Positions 10,508-19,740 of a DNA stretch of 64,000 nucleotides are shown piece by piece (within the stretch, counting starts at the first letter, position 1; the number at the start of each line of letters is the position of its first letter). The stretch covers positions 1 to 64,000 of the forward strand of contig CAYPTB010000008.1 in assembly GCA_964413535.1 (NCBI GenBank). The letters run 5' to 3'. This DNA comes from CAYPTB01 sp964413535. GTDB taxonomy: Bacteria; Planctomycetota; UBA1135; GCA-002686595. The notes beneath the pieces were generated by a model, which saw nothing but the letters and a program-made list of their open reading frames with translations, was not told the origin of the DNA and did not search any database. The translations under genes and the position numbers were made by a program.

Positions 10508-11187
10508 TGGCCGCGGGGAAGAAAGGCGCGCCGGCCTGGATGGTCTCCTTCGGCGACATGATGACCCTCATCCTGACCTTCTTCATCCTGCTCGTCTCGC
10601 TCTCGAGCGAGCAGCAGGCGGGACTCGTCGCGAAGGGCGTCGGGTCCTTCATCGTCTCGGTCAGCTCGTTCGGCCTGGACGGCGTCCTGAGCGAGGAGGA
10701 GAAGGCCGCGATCTTCAGGAAGGTGCGCGTGCGCTTCAACCTGCCGCCCGAGGAGGAGGAGGATCGCCGCACGAACATGCTCGACGCCAGCAGCACCGAG
10801 CTCGTGCGCGCCGCGATCGCCGAGGGCCTCGCGCCCCACGGCGAGCTCAACCAACCGACCATCGCTTCGTTCCCCACGCGTTCCGCGGAGCTCGGACCCG
10901 AGGCCATCGATTACCTCGACGAGCTCGCACGGACGCTGCGTCCCGCCCGCGGCCAGGTGTTGATCCTCGAGGGACACTCGACCGACGGCGAGGGACAGGA
11001 CGGCGGAAGCGACCGTTTCCTCGCGTTCGCGCGCGCGCAGGCCGTGCGCGAGTACATGCTCCGCGAGCACGGCTATCGGCCCGACCGCGTGGAAGCTCGC
11101 GCTTGGGTGTCGGAGATCGACGGGCCCGGCATCGGCACGCGCGGGGTCGATGCGCGCTTGATCACGCCCGCCAAGAAGCCCCACTGA
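10507..11187 (+). CDS. second MotB-like stator protein
   Basis: 226 residues from a GTG that overlaps the previous stop (TAGTG). It again has the MotB N-terminus, APAWMVSFGDMMTLILTFF with the channel Asp, but the OmpA-like part is shorter and divergent (LILEGHSTDGEGQDGG...RAQAVREYML) and ends in a Lys/Pro tail. Two consecutive MotB-type genes behind one motA suggest either a mixed stator with MotB and MotB' or a paralogue with a regulatory role. Both keep the key Asp, so neither looks dead. Confidence 0.88.
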   Translation: MAAGKKGAPAWMVSFGDMMTLILTFFILLVSLSSEQQAGLVAKGVGSFIVSVSSFGLDGVLSEEEKAAIFRKVRVRFNLPPEEEEDRRTNMLDASSTELVRAAIAEGLAPHGELNQPTIASFPTRSAELGPEAIDYLDELARTLRPARGQVLILEGHSTDGEGQDGGSDRFLAFARAQAVREYMLREHGYRPDRVEARAWVSEIDGPGIGTRGVDARLITPAKKPH

Positions 11188-11195
11188 ATCGAATC

Positions 11196-11987
11196 ATGGT
11201 CGAACAGAAGAACAAAGTCGCCGAGGCCGAGCCGCCGCACGCGGAGGTTTTGTCGAAGCGCAGCAAGAAGGGCCTGCTCCTCGGAGGCGGGGCGCTCGCG
11301 GTCGTCGCGGTCGCCGCAGCCGTCGCGTTGATGGCCATCCCGAGCGCGACCAAGCCGCGCTCCATGAAGGGCCCCTTCGTCATGGCCCTCGCGGCGCTCG
11401 AGGACGGGCAGGCGCTCACGGCGAACCTCGCCGGCGAGGGAGGGCGCCGCTTCCTCATCATGGACCTCAAGATCGAGTACGACGCCTACGACGAAGCCTA
11501 CGGCCTCCAACGCATCGCCGACCCGCTGTACCTCGCCAAGCTCCAGGACCGACTGCTCACGATCGCATCGCAGAAGTCGACGGAGGACGTGCTCGAGCGC
11601 GGTTCGCAAGAGCTCTTCCTGGCCGAGCTGAAGCGCTCGATCGAGCCGATCCTGTTCCCGGTCCACGTCGGCAAGACGACCTCCCCCACGGACGTCGACG
11701 AGGAGAGCGGACTGCGGCCGGGACGCTCCGCCTTCGAGTCGACCGTGCGGAGCGCGATCCACGAGACCGTGCTGACTGTCGACGGGCCGAACAAGAAGCT
11801 CCGCCTCGGAGCCGGCGAAGAGTACGCGTACACGGGGACCGAAGAGGACCTGGCCGTGCGCGACGAAACGGGCCGCACGCTCTACCTCGACACGGGTGAG
11901 ATCACGCCGGACTTCGTCGGCGAGGTCGACGTCGGCGTGAAGGGTCGGATCCGCAACCTCTACAAGGTCAAGCTGCTCGTCCAGTAG
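11196..11987 (+). CDS. fliL: FliL-like basal-body-associated protein
   Basis: 263 residues. A short cytoplasmic Lys-rich N-terminus (SKRSKKG) precedes one membrane helix (about 26-48) and a periplasmic domain with FLIMDLKIEYDAYDEAYGLQRI, which fits the FliL/stomatin-like fold. It is longer than typical FliL (~150-170), with an additional C-terminal part (YTGTEEDLAVRDETGRTLYL). FliL surrounds stator units. The family match is moderate; the position between motB and fliM supports it. Confidence 0.7.
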   Translation: MVEQKNKVAEAEPPHAEVLSKRSKKGLLLGGGALAVVAVAAAVALMAIPSATKPRSMKGPFVMALAALEDGQALTANLAGEGGRRFLIMDLKIEYDAYDEAYGLQRIADPLYLAKLQDRLLTIASQKSTEDVLERGSQELFLAELKRSIEPILFPVHVGKTTSPTDVDEESGLRPGRSAFESTVRSAIHETVLTVDGPNKKLRLGAGEEYAYTGTEEDLAVRDETGRTLYLDTGEITPDFVGEVDVGVKGRIRNLYKVKLLVQ

Positions 11988-11990
11988 GCC

Positions 11991-12902
11991 GTGGCGACCA
12001 ACGTCGAACCCGAAGAAGCGGCGGCCCTGCGAGGCCCCCGAGAAGCGCGCGCGGACGCCGCGCAGGAAGTCGTGCAACGCGACTTCCGGAAGCCGCGCCG
12101 CTTCAGCGGCTCGGCGCTCGACGACTTTCGGCACCGGATCGAGCAGGCCATCCCCGAGATCGCCGAAGCCTTGCGAGCGCTCTTCAAGGTCCCGCTGCGC
12201 ATCTCCGTCGAGGACGTGTGCGAGGTCGGCGCCGAGGGACTCTTCGACGACATGCAGAAGCCCTTCGCGCTCGGCGCGTTCGAGGTCGCTTCCCAGCCCG
12301 GCTGGATCCGCTGGGATCCGCTCGCCGCCGTCCAGGCGATCGAGATGCTGCTCGGCTCGGGCGGAGCGTCCCGAGCCCGCGAGCTGTCCGACATCGAAGG
12401 CCTCTTCCTGCGCCAGGTCTTCGCGACCGCCGTGGACCACGTGACGCGCGCGCTCGGCGTCAAGGCCACGGCGCCCGTCGTGGTGCACGCCCTGGAGGAA
12501 GTCGCGGACTGGCGCGACGGCGGCGAGAAAGCCGAGCCGCACCGATTGAGCGCGGCCGTCCGCATCGAAGGGCTCGGCGACCCGAGCCGCTTCCACCTCT
12601 ATCTCCCGGGCTTCCAGGACGGCGCGCACGCCAGCGCGGCGGCCGAAGCGCTCGCGCTCCCCCCCCACCTCGGTCGCGTCCAGGTCGAGCTCGGTGCGCA
12701 CCTCGGCGCGAGCGACGTCCCGCTCGACGACCTGCTCGGCCTCGAGGTCGGCGACGTCATTCCCCTCGCAACGCTCATCGGAACGCCGCTCGTCCTGCGC
12801 GTCGAAGGCATCCCCTGCGGCAGCGCCGAGCTGGGCAGCCTGCGCGGCAATCGCGCCGTTCGGATCCTCGCCCTCGACCCGCACACGGAAGACAACGTCT
12901 AG
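11991..12902 (+). CDS. fliM: flagellar motor switch protein FliM
   Basis: 303 residues from GTG, with the middle CheC-like FliM domain (about 30-210: IEQAIPEIAEALRALF...GWIRWDPLAAVQAIEMLLG...) and the C-terminal SpoA domain (LGRVQVELGAHLGASDVPLDDLLGLEVGDVIPL). FliM connects FliG to FliN in the C ring. The usual N-terminal CheY-P binding peptide (LSQxEIDALL) is missing. The start cannot lie further upstream because the fliL stop is in the same frame only four bases away. Confidence 0.85.
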   Translation: MATNVEPEEAAALRGPREARADAAQEVVQRDFRKPRRFSGSALDDFRHRIEQAIPEIAEALRALFKVPLRISVEDVCEVGAEGLFDDMQKPFALGAFEVASQPGWIRWDPLAAVQAIEMLLGSGGASRARELSDIEGLFLRQVFATAVDHVTRALGVKATAPVVVHALEEVADWRDGGEKAEPHRLSAAVRIEGLGDPSRFHLYLPGFQDGAHASAAAEALALPPHLGRVQVELGAHLGASDVPLDDLLGLEVGDVIPLATLIGTPLVLRVEGIPCGSAELGSLRGNRAVRILALDPHTEDNV

Positions 12903-12911
12903 GAGACTCCC

Positions 12912-13280
12912 ATGGCTGACGACAAGCAGACCGCGAAGCGCGCACCCACGGACCTCGAGCAGAAGCTCGACGACGCGACCGAGGCCGTCCTGGTCCAGGC
13001 GAACGAGCTCGAGGAGCTCGACGCGACGCCCGCCCACGGCGATCCGCTGGGCATGCGCTCCCTGTCGAGCGTTCCGGTCCGCGTCACGGTCGAGGTCGGC
13101 CGCGCGAAGCTCACGCTCGCCGAGCTCGTCAAACTGCGCGCCGGCTCGCTCGTCGAGCTCGACCGCGAAGCCCACGAGCCCGCCGACATCCTCGTCAACG
13201 GCAAGGTCGTCGCCCGCGGCGAGATCGTCACCATGGACGACAGCTACGGCGTGCGCATCACGAGCCTGATCGCGGAGTAG
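12912..13280 (+). CDS. fliN: flagellar motor switch protein FliN
   Basis: 122 residues. A charged N-terminal linker is followed by a SpoA domain (VRVTVEVGRAKLTLAELVKLRAG, then EPADILVNGKVVARGEIV) with all normal FliN landmarks. FliN forms the base of the C ring. GGAG lies just before its ATG. It is the last gene of this + strand flagellar run; fliP, fliQ, fliR, flhA and flhB are not in the window. Confidence 0.95.
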   Translation: MADDKQTAKRAPTDLEQKLDDATEAVLVQANELEELDATPAHGDPLGMRSLSSVPVRVTVEVGRAKLTLAELVKLRAGSLVELDREAHEPADILVNGKVVARGEIVTMDDSYGVRITSLIAE

Positions 13281-13372
13281 CCGCGCGGGCGGGCGATTCT
13301 TGCGAGCCGATCACGGCGCGTGAAGGCCGCTGCGCAGACGCTTGGTAGCGCGAAGATGGGGATCGCCCCGGT

Positions 13373-14662
13373 TCAGAGCCCGAAGGCGCCGCGGCCGAAG
13401 GTCGCGCGCTCGTCTGCGAAGCGCTGGGGCGAGAAGAACTCGCGGTCGAAGGCCGTCACGCGGTCGCCGAGCAGGAGCTGCGTCATGCCCTCGCCGATCG
13501 ATGGCGCGAGCTTGAAGCCGTGGCCGGAGAAGCCGGTGGCGACGAACAGACCGTCGATCTCCGGGACGGGACCCAGGAGCGGTTGCGAGTCGGGCGTGAG
13601 CGTGTACCAGGCGGCCTGAGCGTCGCGGTCGGGCTCCTCGGCGTAGACCGGCAGCCGCTCCTCGAGCCGCGCGCGCCCCCAGCGCAGCATCTCCTCGCCC
13701 ACGACCTCGTCGAGCTGGTCGGGATCGTCGAGCACGTCGTCGTGCGCGTAGTCGATGCGACCGACGCGTGTGCGCGCGCGCACGGGCTCGCAGCGCGTGT
13801 AGAAGCCGTGCTCGAGGTCGATCAGGACAGGGTGCGCGGATGCAGGCTCGCTCTGCGCGCGCTCGTGCGCCTCGCGCTCGAGCCGCTCCAGTGGTTCCTC
13901 CAAGCGCGACTCGCCCCGACCTCGCTCCTCCGATGGACTGCGGCATCTCCCGGGCATCGCGATGAAGTACTGCTCGGGTCGGACGGCGCGCAGCGGGAGG
14001 CCGACTCCCGCGCGCGCGAGCAGCGTGTGCGACCACGGCCCAGCGGCGACGACGACGGCATCGGCCGCGACGCGACCGGCCTTCGTCTCGACGCCCACCA
14101 CGCGACCCGCTTCGACGGCGAGAGCCAGCACGTCCGTCGCCGTTCGTGTCACGGCGCCGTGCATGCGCGCGACGGCGGAAAACGCCTCCAGCGTGAGCGC
14201 CGGATCGGCGAAGCCGCCGCCTGGCTCCCAGGCTCCGACCGTTCCGTCGGAGACCGCGATGCCCGGCACGAGCGCGCAGATCTCGCGCGCGTCGACGAGC
14301 CGCGTGTCGACGCCGATCGAGACGAGCATCGCGACGTTCGCCCGCACGCGCTCGATCCACTCCGGCGCACCTGGCCCCGCCAGCGTCAGCACGCCCGTCC
14401 TGCGGAACCCGACACTGCGCCCCGTGCGCTCCTCGAAGCCGGCGTAGACCGCGAGGGAGTCGCGCGCCATGCGCGCGACCTGTGGATCGGCGTAGTGCTG
14501 CCGCAGCACGGCGCCCGAACGCCCCGACGAACCGGCGCCGAGCTGCGCCGCGCGCTCGAGCAGCACCACCGGCTGGCTCAGCGGGTCGAGCCGGCGCGCG
14601 AGGTGGAGCGCGATCGACGTCCCCATCACCCCCCCGCCGACGATGGCCACCTTGGCTCGCAC
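13373..14662 (-). CDS. FAD-dependent oxidoreductase of the DAO family
   Basis: 429 residues starting at a GTG with GGAGAAAG upstream. The N-terminal Rossmann motif (VGGGVMGTSIALHLARR) and the C-terminal TPDSQPLLGPVPEIDGLFVATGFSGHGF signature define the DAO fold, as in sarcosine oxidase, glycine oxidase and D-amino acid dehydrogenase. A Glu/Arg-rich insert lies around 250-280. The substrate cannot be told; sarcosine oxidase beta-like or dimethylglycine dehydrogenase-like enzymes are possible. It converges with fliN and diverges from ispG. Confidence 0.85.
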   Translation of the reverse strand: MRAKVAIVGGGVMGTSIALHLARRLDPLSQPVVLLERAAQLGAGSSGRSGAVLRQHYADPQVARMARDSLAVYAGFEERTGRSVGFRRTGVLTLAGPGAPEWIERVRANVAMLVSIGVDTRLVDAREICALVPGIAVSDGTVGAWEPGGGFADPALTLEAFSAVARMHGAVTRTATDVLALAVEAGRVVGVETKAGRVAADAVVVAAGPWSHTLLARAGVGLPLRAVRPEQYFIAMPGRCRSPSEERGRGESRLEEPLERLEREAHERAQSEPASAHPVLIDLEHGFYTRCEPVRARTRVGRIDYAHDDVLDDPDQLDEVVGEEMLRWGRARLEERLPVYAEEPDRDAQAAWYTLTPDSQPLLGPVPEIDGLFVATGFSGHGFKLAPSIGEGMTQLLLGDRVTAFDREFFSPQRFADERATFGRGAFGL

Positions 14663-14700
14663 GCGCGCTTTCTCCAGCTCCGTTATAAGGAGTGGGAACT

Positions 14701-14817
14701 GCCGGGGTGAGTACGGAGCCAGTCCAATTCTTCACCTCACCGCGCAAGACCTCTACTTTCCGCAGCCCCATTGCGCGGTGAGGTGAAGAATTGGACTGGC
14801 TCCGTACTCACCCCGGC
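14701..14817. repeat. long perfect palindrome, copy 1
   Basis: Two 47-base arms (14701-14747 and 14771-14817) are perfectly complementary around a 23-base loop. Inside are the marks GTACGGAGCC and CAGTCCAATTCTTCACC, which recur in altered form in the second palindrome. It lies in the divergent gap between the oxidoreductase and ispG, so it covers the likely promoters of both. A perfect 47-bp stem suggests recent arrival or active maintenance. It may belong to a REP or MITE-like family; no transposase is near. Confidence 0.9.
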
Positions 14818-14865
14818 CGGATGCGGCCGGGACTAGGATGTCGGGCCGCTTCCCCGCCGCGACAC

Positions 14866-15990
14866 ATGATCCCGCCGCGCAAGACCCGCACGATCCACGT
14901 GCGCGACCTCCCGATCGGGGGGGCCGCGCCGATCGCCGTCCAGAGCATGGCCGCGACGCCGACGCGCGACGTCGCGGCGACGCTGCGTCAGGTCGAGCTG
15001 CTCGAGCAGGCCGGGGCGGACCTGGTGCGCATCGCGGTGGACAGCGCCGCGGACGTGGACGCCCTGCGCGAGATCCGCGCGCGCACGAAGGCGCTGCTCT
15101 CGGTCGACCTGCAGGAAAACTACCGCCTGGCCGAGCTGGTTGCTCCGTACGTCGACAAGCTGCGCTACAACCCCGGCCACCTGCACCACCACGAGAAGGC
15201 GAAGCCCGTGCGCGAGAAGGTCGGGTACCTGGTGGGCGTCGCGCGCGACCACGGCCTCGCGCTGCGCATCGGCGTGAACGCGGGCTCGGTCGCCCCGGAG
15301 TACCTCGAGCGCTTCGGCAAGGAGGGCGTCGAGGCCATCGTGCGCTCGGCCTTCGACCACTGCGCGCTCGTCGACGAGCAGGGCTTCACGGACTACGTCG
15401 TCTCGATCAAGGACTCGGACCCCAGGCTCGTGGTCGAGGCCAACCAACGCTTCGCCGAGCTGCGCCCCGACGTGCCGCTGCACCTGGGTGTCACCGAGGC
15501 CGGGCTGCCGCCCGACGGGGTGATCAAGACGCGCATCGCGTTCGAGCAGCTCCTCGCGCGCGGGATCGGCGACACGCTGCGCGTCTCGCTCACGGTCCCC
15601 TTCGACGACAAGGGCATGGAGATCGAGGTCGGCCGCGCAATCCTGGCCGACATCGAGGCCGGCCGCTTCCGCTCCGTGCCGCCGAACTTCTTCGACGGCC
15701 TGAACATCATCGCGTGCCCCTCGTGCTCGCGCGTCGAGAACACGCGCTTCATCGACCTCGCGCAGGAGGTCAAGGCGCTGACCGCGTACGCGCAGGACCA
15801 CGCGCTCACGATCGCCGTCATGGGCTGCCGCGTGAACGGCCCGGGCGAGACCGACGACGCCGACCTCGGCCTGTGGTGCGGCCCGACGCGCGTGAACCTC
15901 AAGCGCGGCGAGCAGGAGCTCGGCTCCTACACCTACGACGACATCCTCCCGCGCCTGCGCGAGGAGCTCGACCGGTTGATCGAAGAGTGA
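14866..15990 (+). CDS. ispG: 4-hydroxy-3-methylbut-2-enyl-diphosphate synthase IspG (GcpE)
   Basis: 374 residues, the typical bacterial length. The enzyme converts MEcPP to HMBPP in the non-mevalonate isoprenoid pathway using a [4Fe-4S] cluster. The cluster ligands C284, C287 (CPSC) and C321 (GCRVNGPGE) and catalytic Glu328 are visible, as is the TIM-barrel start (HVRDLPIGG, PIAVQSMAATPTRDV). The start at 14866 is chosen from family alignment; in-frame codons further upstream run into the palindrome. Confidence 0.95.
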   Translation: MIPPRKTRTIHVRDLPIGGAAPIAVQSMAATPTRDVAATLRQVELLEQAGADLVRIAVDSAADVDALREIRARTKALLSVDLQENYRLAELVAPYVDKLRYNPGHLHHHEKAKPVREKVGYLVGVARDHGLALRIGVNAGSVAPEYLERFGKEGVEAIVRSAFDHCALVDEQGFTDYVVSIKDSDPRLVVEANQRFAELRPDVPLHLGVTEAGLPPDGVIKTRIAFEQLLARGIGDTLRVSLTVPFDDKGMEIEVGRAILADIEAGRFRSVPPNFFDGLNIIACPSCSRVENTRFIDLAQEVKALTAYAQDHALTIAVMGCRVNGPGETDDADLGLWCGPTRVNLKRGEQELGSYTYDDILPRLREELDRLIEE

Positions 15991-16016
15991 CGGAAGCTTC
16001 TGCTAGAAGACGCCCC

Positions 16017-18149
16017 ATGACACCGCGCAGCGAATCGGTCGTTCGAAGGCTCCACCCGTCGACTTCCTCACCCGCGCCGTGGTGCGCCGCGTTCGCCGCG
16101 TTCGCGGCCTTGGCGCTGGCCGCCTGCGGGAGCGGCGGCTCGGACGACGGGACGTCGAGCTCGGTCGTGGGGCGCTTCCTGTTGGTCGTCGCGCAGGACT
16201 CGGTCGCGCTGTACGAGCTCCCGTTCCTGCGCCCGGCGGGCTACGTAGCGTTCCAGACCGAGGTGCGCGACGCGGTGTTGGATCCCGCGGAGGACTTCCT
16301 GTTCGTCTCGGCCATCGACGGCGCGAACCGCGAGATCTCCGTCCTCGAGCTCGACTCAGTGACGGGCGAACTCGCCGAGGTCCCGGGCTCGCCCTTCGCT
16401 GCGCCCGTGGGCGCCGACACCGGGCTCGCCGTCCATCCGGAGGGCGGCTTCCTCTACGTGGGCGGGGTCGGCGTGAGCGCGTTCGCGATCGCCAGCAGCG
16501 GAGCGCTGTCCGCGGTGCCCGGCTCTCCGTTTGCGCCGGGCTCGACGCCCGCCGCCCTCGCATTCCACCCGTCGGGCGAGTTCCTGTACGCGGCGAACTC
16601 CACCACTGACGACGTCTCCGCGTTCGCAGTCGACGAGCTGGACGGAAGCCTGACACCACTCGCCGGCTCGCGCTTCTCCGCCGGCGACCAACCGTCCGCG
16701 CTCGCGATCACTCCCGCTGGCGATTTCCTGTACGTCGCGAACGCCGTCTCGGACGACGTGTCGGCCTTCGCCATCGGCGCCGACGGAGCGCTCGCGGCCG
16801 TCCCCAACTCGCCCTTCGGCGGTGTGGACGGTCCACTCGACGTGCGCATCGACGCGACGGGGAGCTTCGCGTTCACTGCGAACGAGAGCGGCGGCAACGC
16901 CGTCGTGTTCGCGATCGACCCGGACGACGGGGCGCTCACGCCTACGCCCGGCGGGTCGGAGCCCACGGGCTCGCTGCCGCGCTCGCTCGCGCTCGATCCG
17001 GACGGCCAGCTCGTCTACGTGCTCGCGAGCGGTGCAGGACAGGTTCGGGCCCTCGCGTTCGACGCGGGAAGCGGGGCGCTCGCGGACGTGCGCTCCGTTC
17101 GCACGCGAAGCGTGCCGGAGCGGCTCTTGGTGACGAGCGGGACGACGCGCCCGTCCCACCGGCCGAGGTTCGCCTACGCGGCGCGCTTCGCGGGCGAGAT
17201 CGAGGGCTTCGCCGTCGATCCTGGGACGGGCAAGTTCCAGGAGCTTGCGAGCTCGCCGTTCCCGAGCTCCGGGACGCCGAGGGTGCTCGCAGTCGATCCG
17301 CGCGCGCGCTTCCTCTTCGCCGCCCAAGACACGGGCGGAGGCATCGACGCCTACGAGATCCACCCCGTGACGGGCGAGCTCGATCCGGTCCCCGGTTCGC
17401 CGTTCTTCATCGGGAAGACCTTCGCTCACCTCGTGGTAGAGCCGAGCGGGCGCTTCCTCTACGCCGCCGCGGCCGAACTCGAGGCCTTCTCGATCAACCA
17501 GACGACGGGGGCGCTCGCTCCGCTGGCCGGATCGCCCTACGACCTGATGCTCGTCGGCCCCGTCGACCGACTCGACCCCGATCCCACGGGGCGGTTCCTG
17601 CTCTTCCTCGGCGACGGCGCGGTCGGAACCTGCGCGCTGGACGTGGACACGGGCGTTCCCGCCCTCGTGGGCGCGCCCCTGTCGGCCACGGGCGCTCGAA
17701 CGATCCTCGCCGCGCCGAACGGGCGCTTCGCCTACGTGCCGTCGTCCACGCAAGTCGAGCTCGCGCGCATCCCGATCGACGCCGCGACGGGTGCGCTGAT
17801 CTCGGCCGGCACCCAGACGACCGCGATCGATCCGCAGCCCCTCGGCGCCTTCCACCACCCCATCGGAGGCTTGATCGTCCTGCCCCACGGGACGGGCGTG
17901 ATCAGTGCGTTCTTGGTGGCGGAATCGACGGGAACGCCCACGGTCGTGACCGGCTCTCCGTTCGCCGACGGCGAGATGCCGCAGGCGCTCGTGTTCGACC
18001 CGTCCGGTCGTTGGCTCTACGCCCTCAACTTCGCCGGTCTGATCTCCGTCTTCGAGATCGGTTCCGGAGGTGGCCTGACCCCGCGCGGGCCGGCTGCCTT
18101 CGGTCTCTCCAGCGTCCCCGCACTGGTCGTCGTGGGGCGCGTCCTGTAG
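16017..18149 (+). CDS. secreted beta-propeller lipoprotein (lactonase/YVTN-like)
   Basis: 710 residues. A lipoprotein signal ends at LALAAC (C37) followed by GSGGSD. Most of the rest is repeats such as HPSGEFLYAANSTTDDVSAF, TPAGDFLYVANAVSDDVSAF and DPRARFLFAAQDTGG, each ~45-50 residues, as in the 6-phosphogluconolactonase/YVTN beta-propeller superfamily. The copy number is enough for two propellers. These proteins are often surface-bound; real lactonase activity is not implied. It converges with the histidine kinase gene. Confidence 0.85.
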   Translation: MTPRSESVVRRLHPSTSSPAPWCAAFAAFAALALAACGSGGSDDGTSSSVVGRFLLVVAQDSVALYELPFLRPAGYVAFQTEVRDAVLDPAEDFLFVSAIDGANREISVLELDSVTGELAEVPGSPFAAPVGADTGLAVHPEGGFLYVGGVGVSAFAIASSGALSAVPGSPFAPGSTPAALAFHPSGEFLYAANSTTDDVSAFAVDELDGSLTPLAGSRFSAGDQPSALAITPAGDFLYVANAVSDDVSAFAIGADGALAAVPNSPFGGVDGPLDVRIDATGSFAFTANESGGNAVVFAIDPDDGALTPTPGGSEPTGSLPRSLALDPDGQLVYVLASGAGQVRALAFDAGSGALADVRSVRTRSVPERLLVTSGTTRPSHRPRFAYAARFAGEIEGFAVDPGTGKFQELASSPFPSSGTPRVLAVDPRARFLFAAQDTGGGIDAYEIHPVTGELDPVPGSPFFIGKTFAHLVVEPSGRFLYAAAAELEAFSINQTTGALAPLAGSPYDLMLVGPVDRLDPDPTGRFLLFLGDGAVGTCALDVDTGVPALVGAPLSATGARTILAAPNGRFAYVPSSTQVELARIPIDAATGALISAGTQTTAIDPQPLGAFHHPIGGLIVLPHGTGVISAFLVAESTGTPTVVTGSPFADGEMPQALVFDPSGRWLYALNFAGLISVFEIGSGGGLTPRGPAAFGLSSVPALVVVGRVL

Positions 18150-18152
18150 CGA

Positions 18153-19610
18153 TCAACGCGCGCTCACGCCGCGGCTCGAGCGGCTGAGGGGCAGCGTCAC
18201 GGTGAACGAGCAGCCGCGATCCTCGTTGTTGCTCGCGGAGACGCGGCCGCCGTGCAGCTCCGTGACCTCGCGCACGATCGCGAGGCCGAGGCCGCTGCCG
18301 CGTTCGCGGCGCGCGCCGTCCGGGACCTGCGTGAAGCGCTCGAAGATGTGTTCGAGGTAGGCCTCCGGGAGGCCCGGGCCGTGGTCGCGCACGATGAACT
18401 GCGCCTCTTCGCGCGTGCAGCGACAGATGACCTCGACCACCTCGTGCGTGGGCGAGAAGTGGATGGCGTTGCGGATCAGGTTGTCGATCATCGTGCGCAG
18501 GAGCTGCGGGTCGCCGGACACCTCGGCTTCGCCCTCCCCGCCCTCGCGCTCCGCGACGATGGGTAGGAGCCGCACCTCGTGGAGCTTGGCGAGACGCGAG
18601 CAGTGCTGGATGGCTTCGAGCACGATGTCCTGCACCGGCACGTCGCAGAGCTGGAAACCCTCCAGGCCCGATTGGAAGCGCGCGAGCTTCAGGAAGCTGT
18701 CGACGAGCCCGTTGAGGCGCCGCAGCTCCTCCTCGGCGCTCGCCACGAAACCCTCGTACTCCGGCGAGGGGGCGCTGCGCTGCTTCAGGACCTGGAGCTC
18801 CGTCATCATGACCGTGATCGGCGTCTTGAGCTCGTGCGAGACGTTGGCGATGAACTGCTCCTGCGCGCGGAAGCCCGCTTCCATGCGCTCGAGCGCGCGG
18901 TTCAGGTCCTCGTTGAGGCGCGCGATCTCCTGGTCCGGGCTGCCGAGCTCGATGCGGACCCCGGGATTCGTCGGCGAGACCTCGCGCGCCGCGCGCGAGA
19001 TCGCGAGCAACGGCTGCACGGCCCGACCTGCGATGAGCCAAGCCGCGACGCTCGCGGCGAGCAGACCGACGGGGAAGCCGATCCAGAGCAGGTCCGCGTA
19101 GTCGCCGAGCGCGCGCGCGAGCGACGTCGCCGGCACGGCCATCTGTAGATACAGCACGTTCCCGCCCGGCTCGCGGAAGGGCAACGTGACGAGCCGCAGC
19201 GTCTCGGAGACCCCGGTGAGCTTGGCCGCTTCCGTCGACGCGATGTTGCCGAAGTCCGTGCCGACGATGCCGGTCGCCGGCTGCGCTCGCTCCGCGAACG
19301 GCGGCGCCTGGTCGCTCTCGATCGACGACAGGATCACGCGCCGCGTGCGATCGCGGACGACGATCAGAGCGTTCGCATTGTCCCGCGGCGCGAGCGCGCG
19401 CAGGGCGTCCCGCGAGGTCGGGATGCCTCCCTCCACGAGCTTCGTCGAGACGCCCTGCGCCGCGAGCAAGAGCCGGTCGTCGTTCGAGCGCCGAATCGTG
19501 TCGCGCTGGAACAGCACGACCCCGAGCAGCAGCGTGAGCTGGATGCACGCGAAGACGAGCAGGTACCAGGCCGTCAGCTTGAGCCTGAGCGTGAGGTTGC
19601 GCCGTGCCAT
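18153..19610 (-). CDS. membrane sensor histidine kinase
   Basis: 485 residues: first membrane helix about 13-34, a periplasmic sensor of ~135 residues, a second helix about 172-195, a HAMP linker, HisKA with the phospho-acceptor His259 in VSHELKTPITVMM, and HATPase_c (NLIRNAIHFS, DHGPGLPEAYLEHIFERF, GSGLGLAIV). It is the likely partner of the OmpR-type regulator at 20902-21588, from which it is separated by a lipoprotein gene on the same strand. The stimulus is unknown. Confidence 0.93.
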   Translation of the reverse strand: MARRNLTLRLKLTAWYLLVFACIQLTLLLGVVLFQRDTIRRSNDDRLLLAAQGVSTKLVEGGIPTSRDALRALAPRDNANALIVVRDRTRRVILSSIESDQAPPFAERAQPATGIVGTDFGNIASTEAAKLTGVSETLRLVTLPFREPGGNVLYLQMAVPATSLARALGDYADLLWIGFPVGLLAASVAAWLIAGRAVQPLLAISRAAREVSPTNPGVRIELGSPDQEIARLNEDLNRALERMEAGFRAQEQFIANVSHELKTPITVMMTELQVLKQRSAPSPEYEGFVASAEEELRRLNGLVDSFLKLARFQSGLEGFQLCDVPVQDIVLEAIQHCSRLAKLHEVRLLPIVAEREGGEGEAEVSGDPQLLRTMIDNLIRNAIHFSPTHEVVEVICRCTREEAQFIVRDHGPGLPEAYLEHIFERFTQVPDGARRERGSGLGLAIVREVTELHGGRVSASNNEDRGCSFTVTLPLSRSSRGVSAR

Positions 19611-19740
19611 CCGTCACGAGGAGCTTAGGGCCTGCTCGCCGAATCCCTCAAGCGAATCGGGCGGCCGTTGTGAGGCGCGCTCTCGCCTCGGCCGTCTGAA
19701 CCTCACGAACCCAAGGCTCGGCTGCCACGGAAGGACATCG

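Noticed and set aside
13358..13369. GGGG-ATCG-CCCC hairpin between fliN and the oxidoreductase as terminator
   Set aside because: The stem is only four pairs and there is no T-run; expected by chance in such GC-rich DNA.
16017..18149. True 6-phosphogluconolactonase
   Set aside because: It is a long lipoprotein with two propellers' worth of repeats; only the repeat type is shared with the enzyme.
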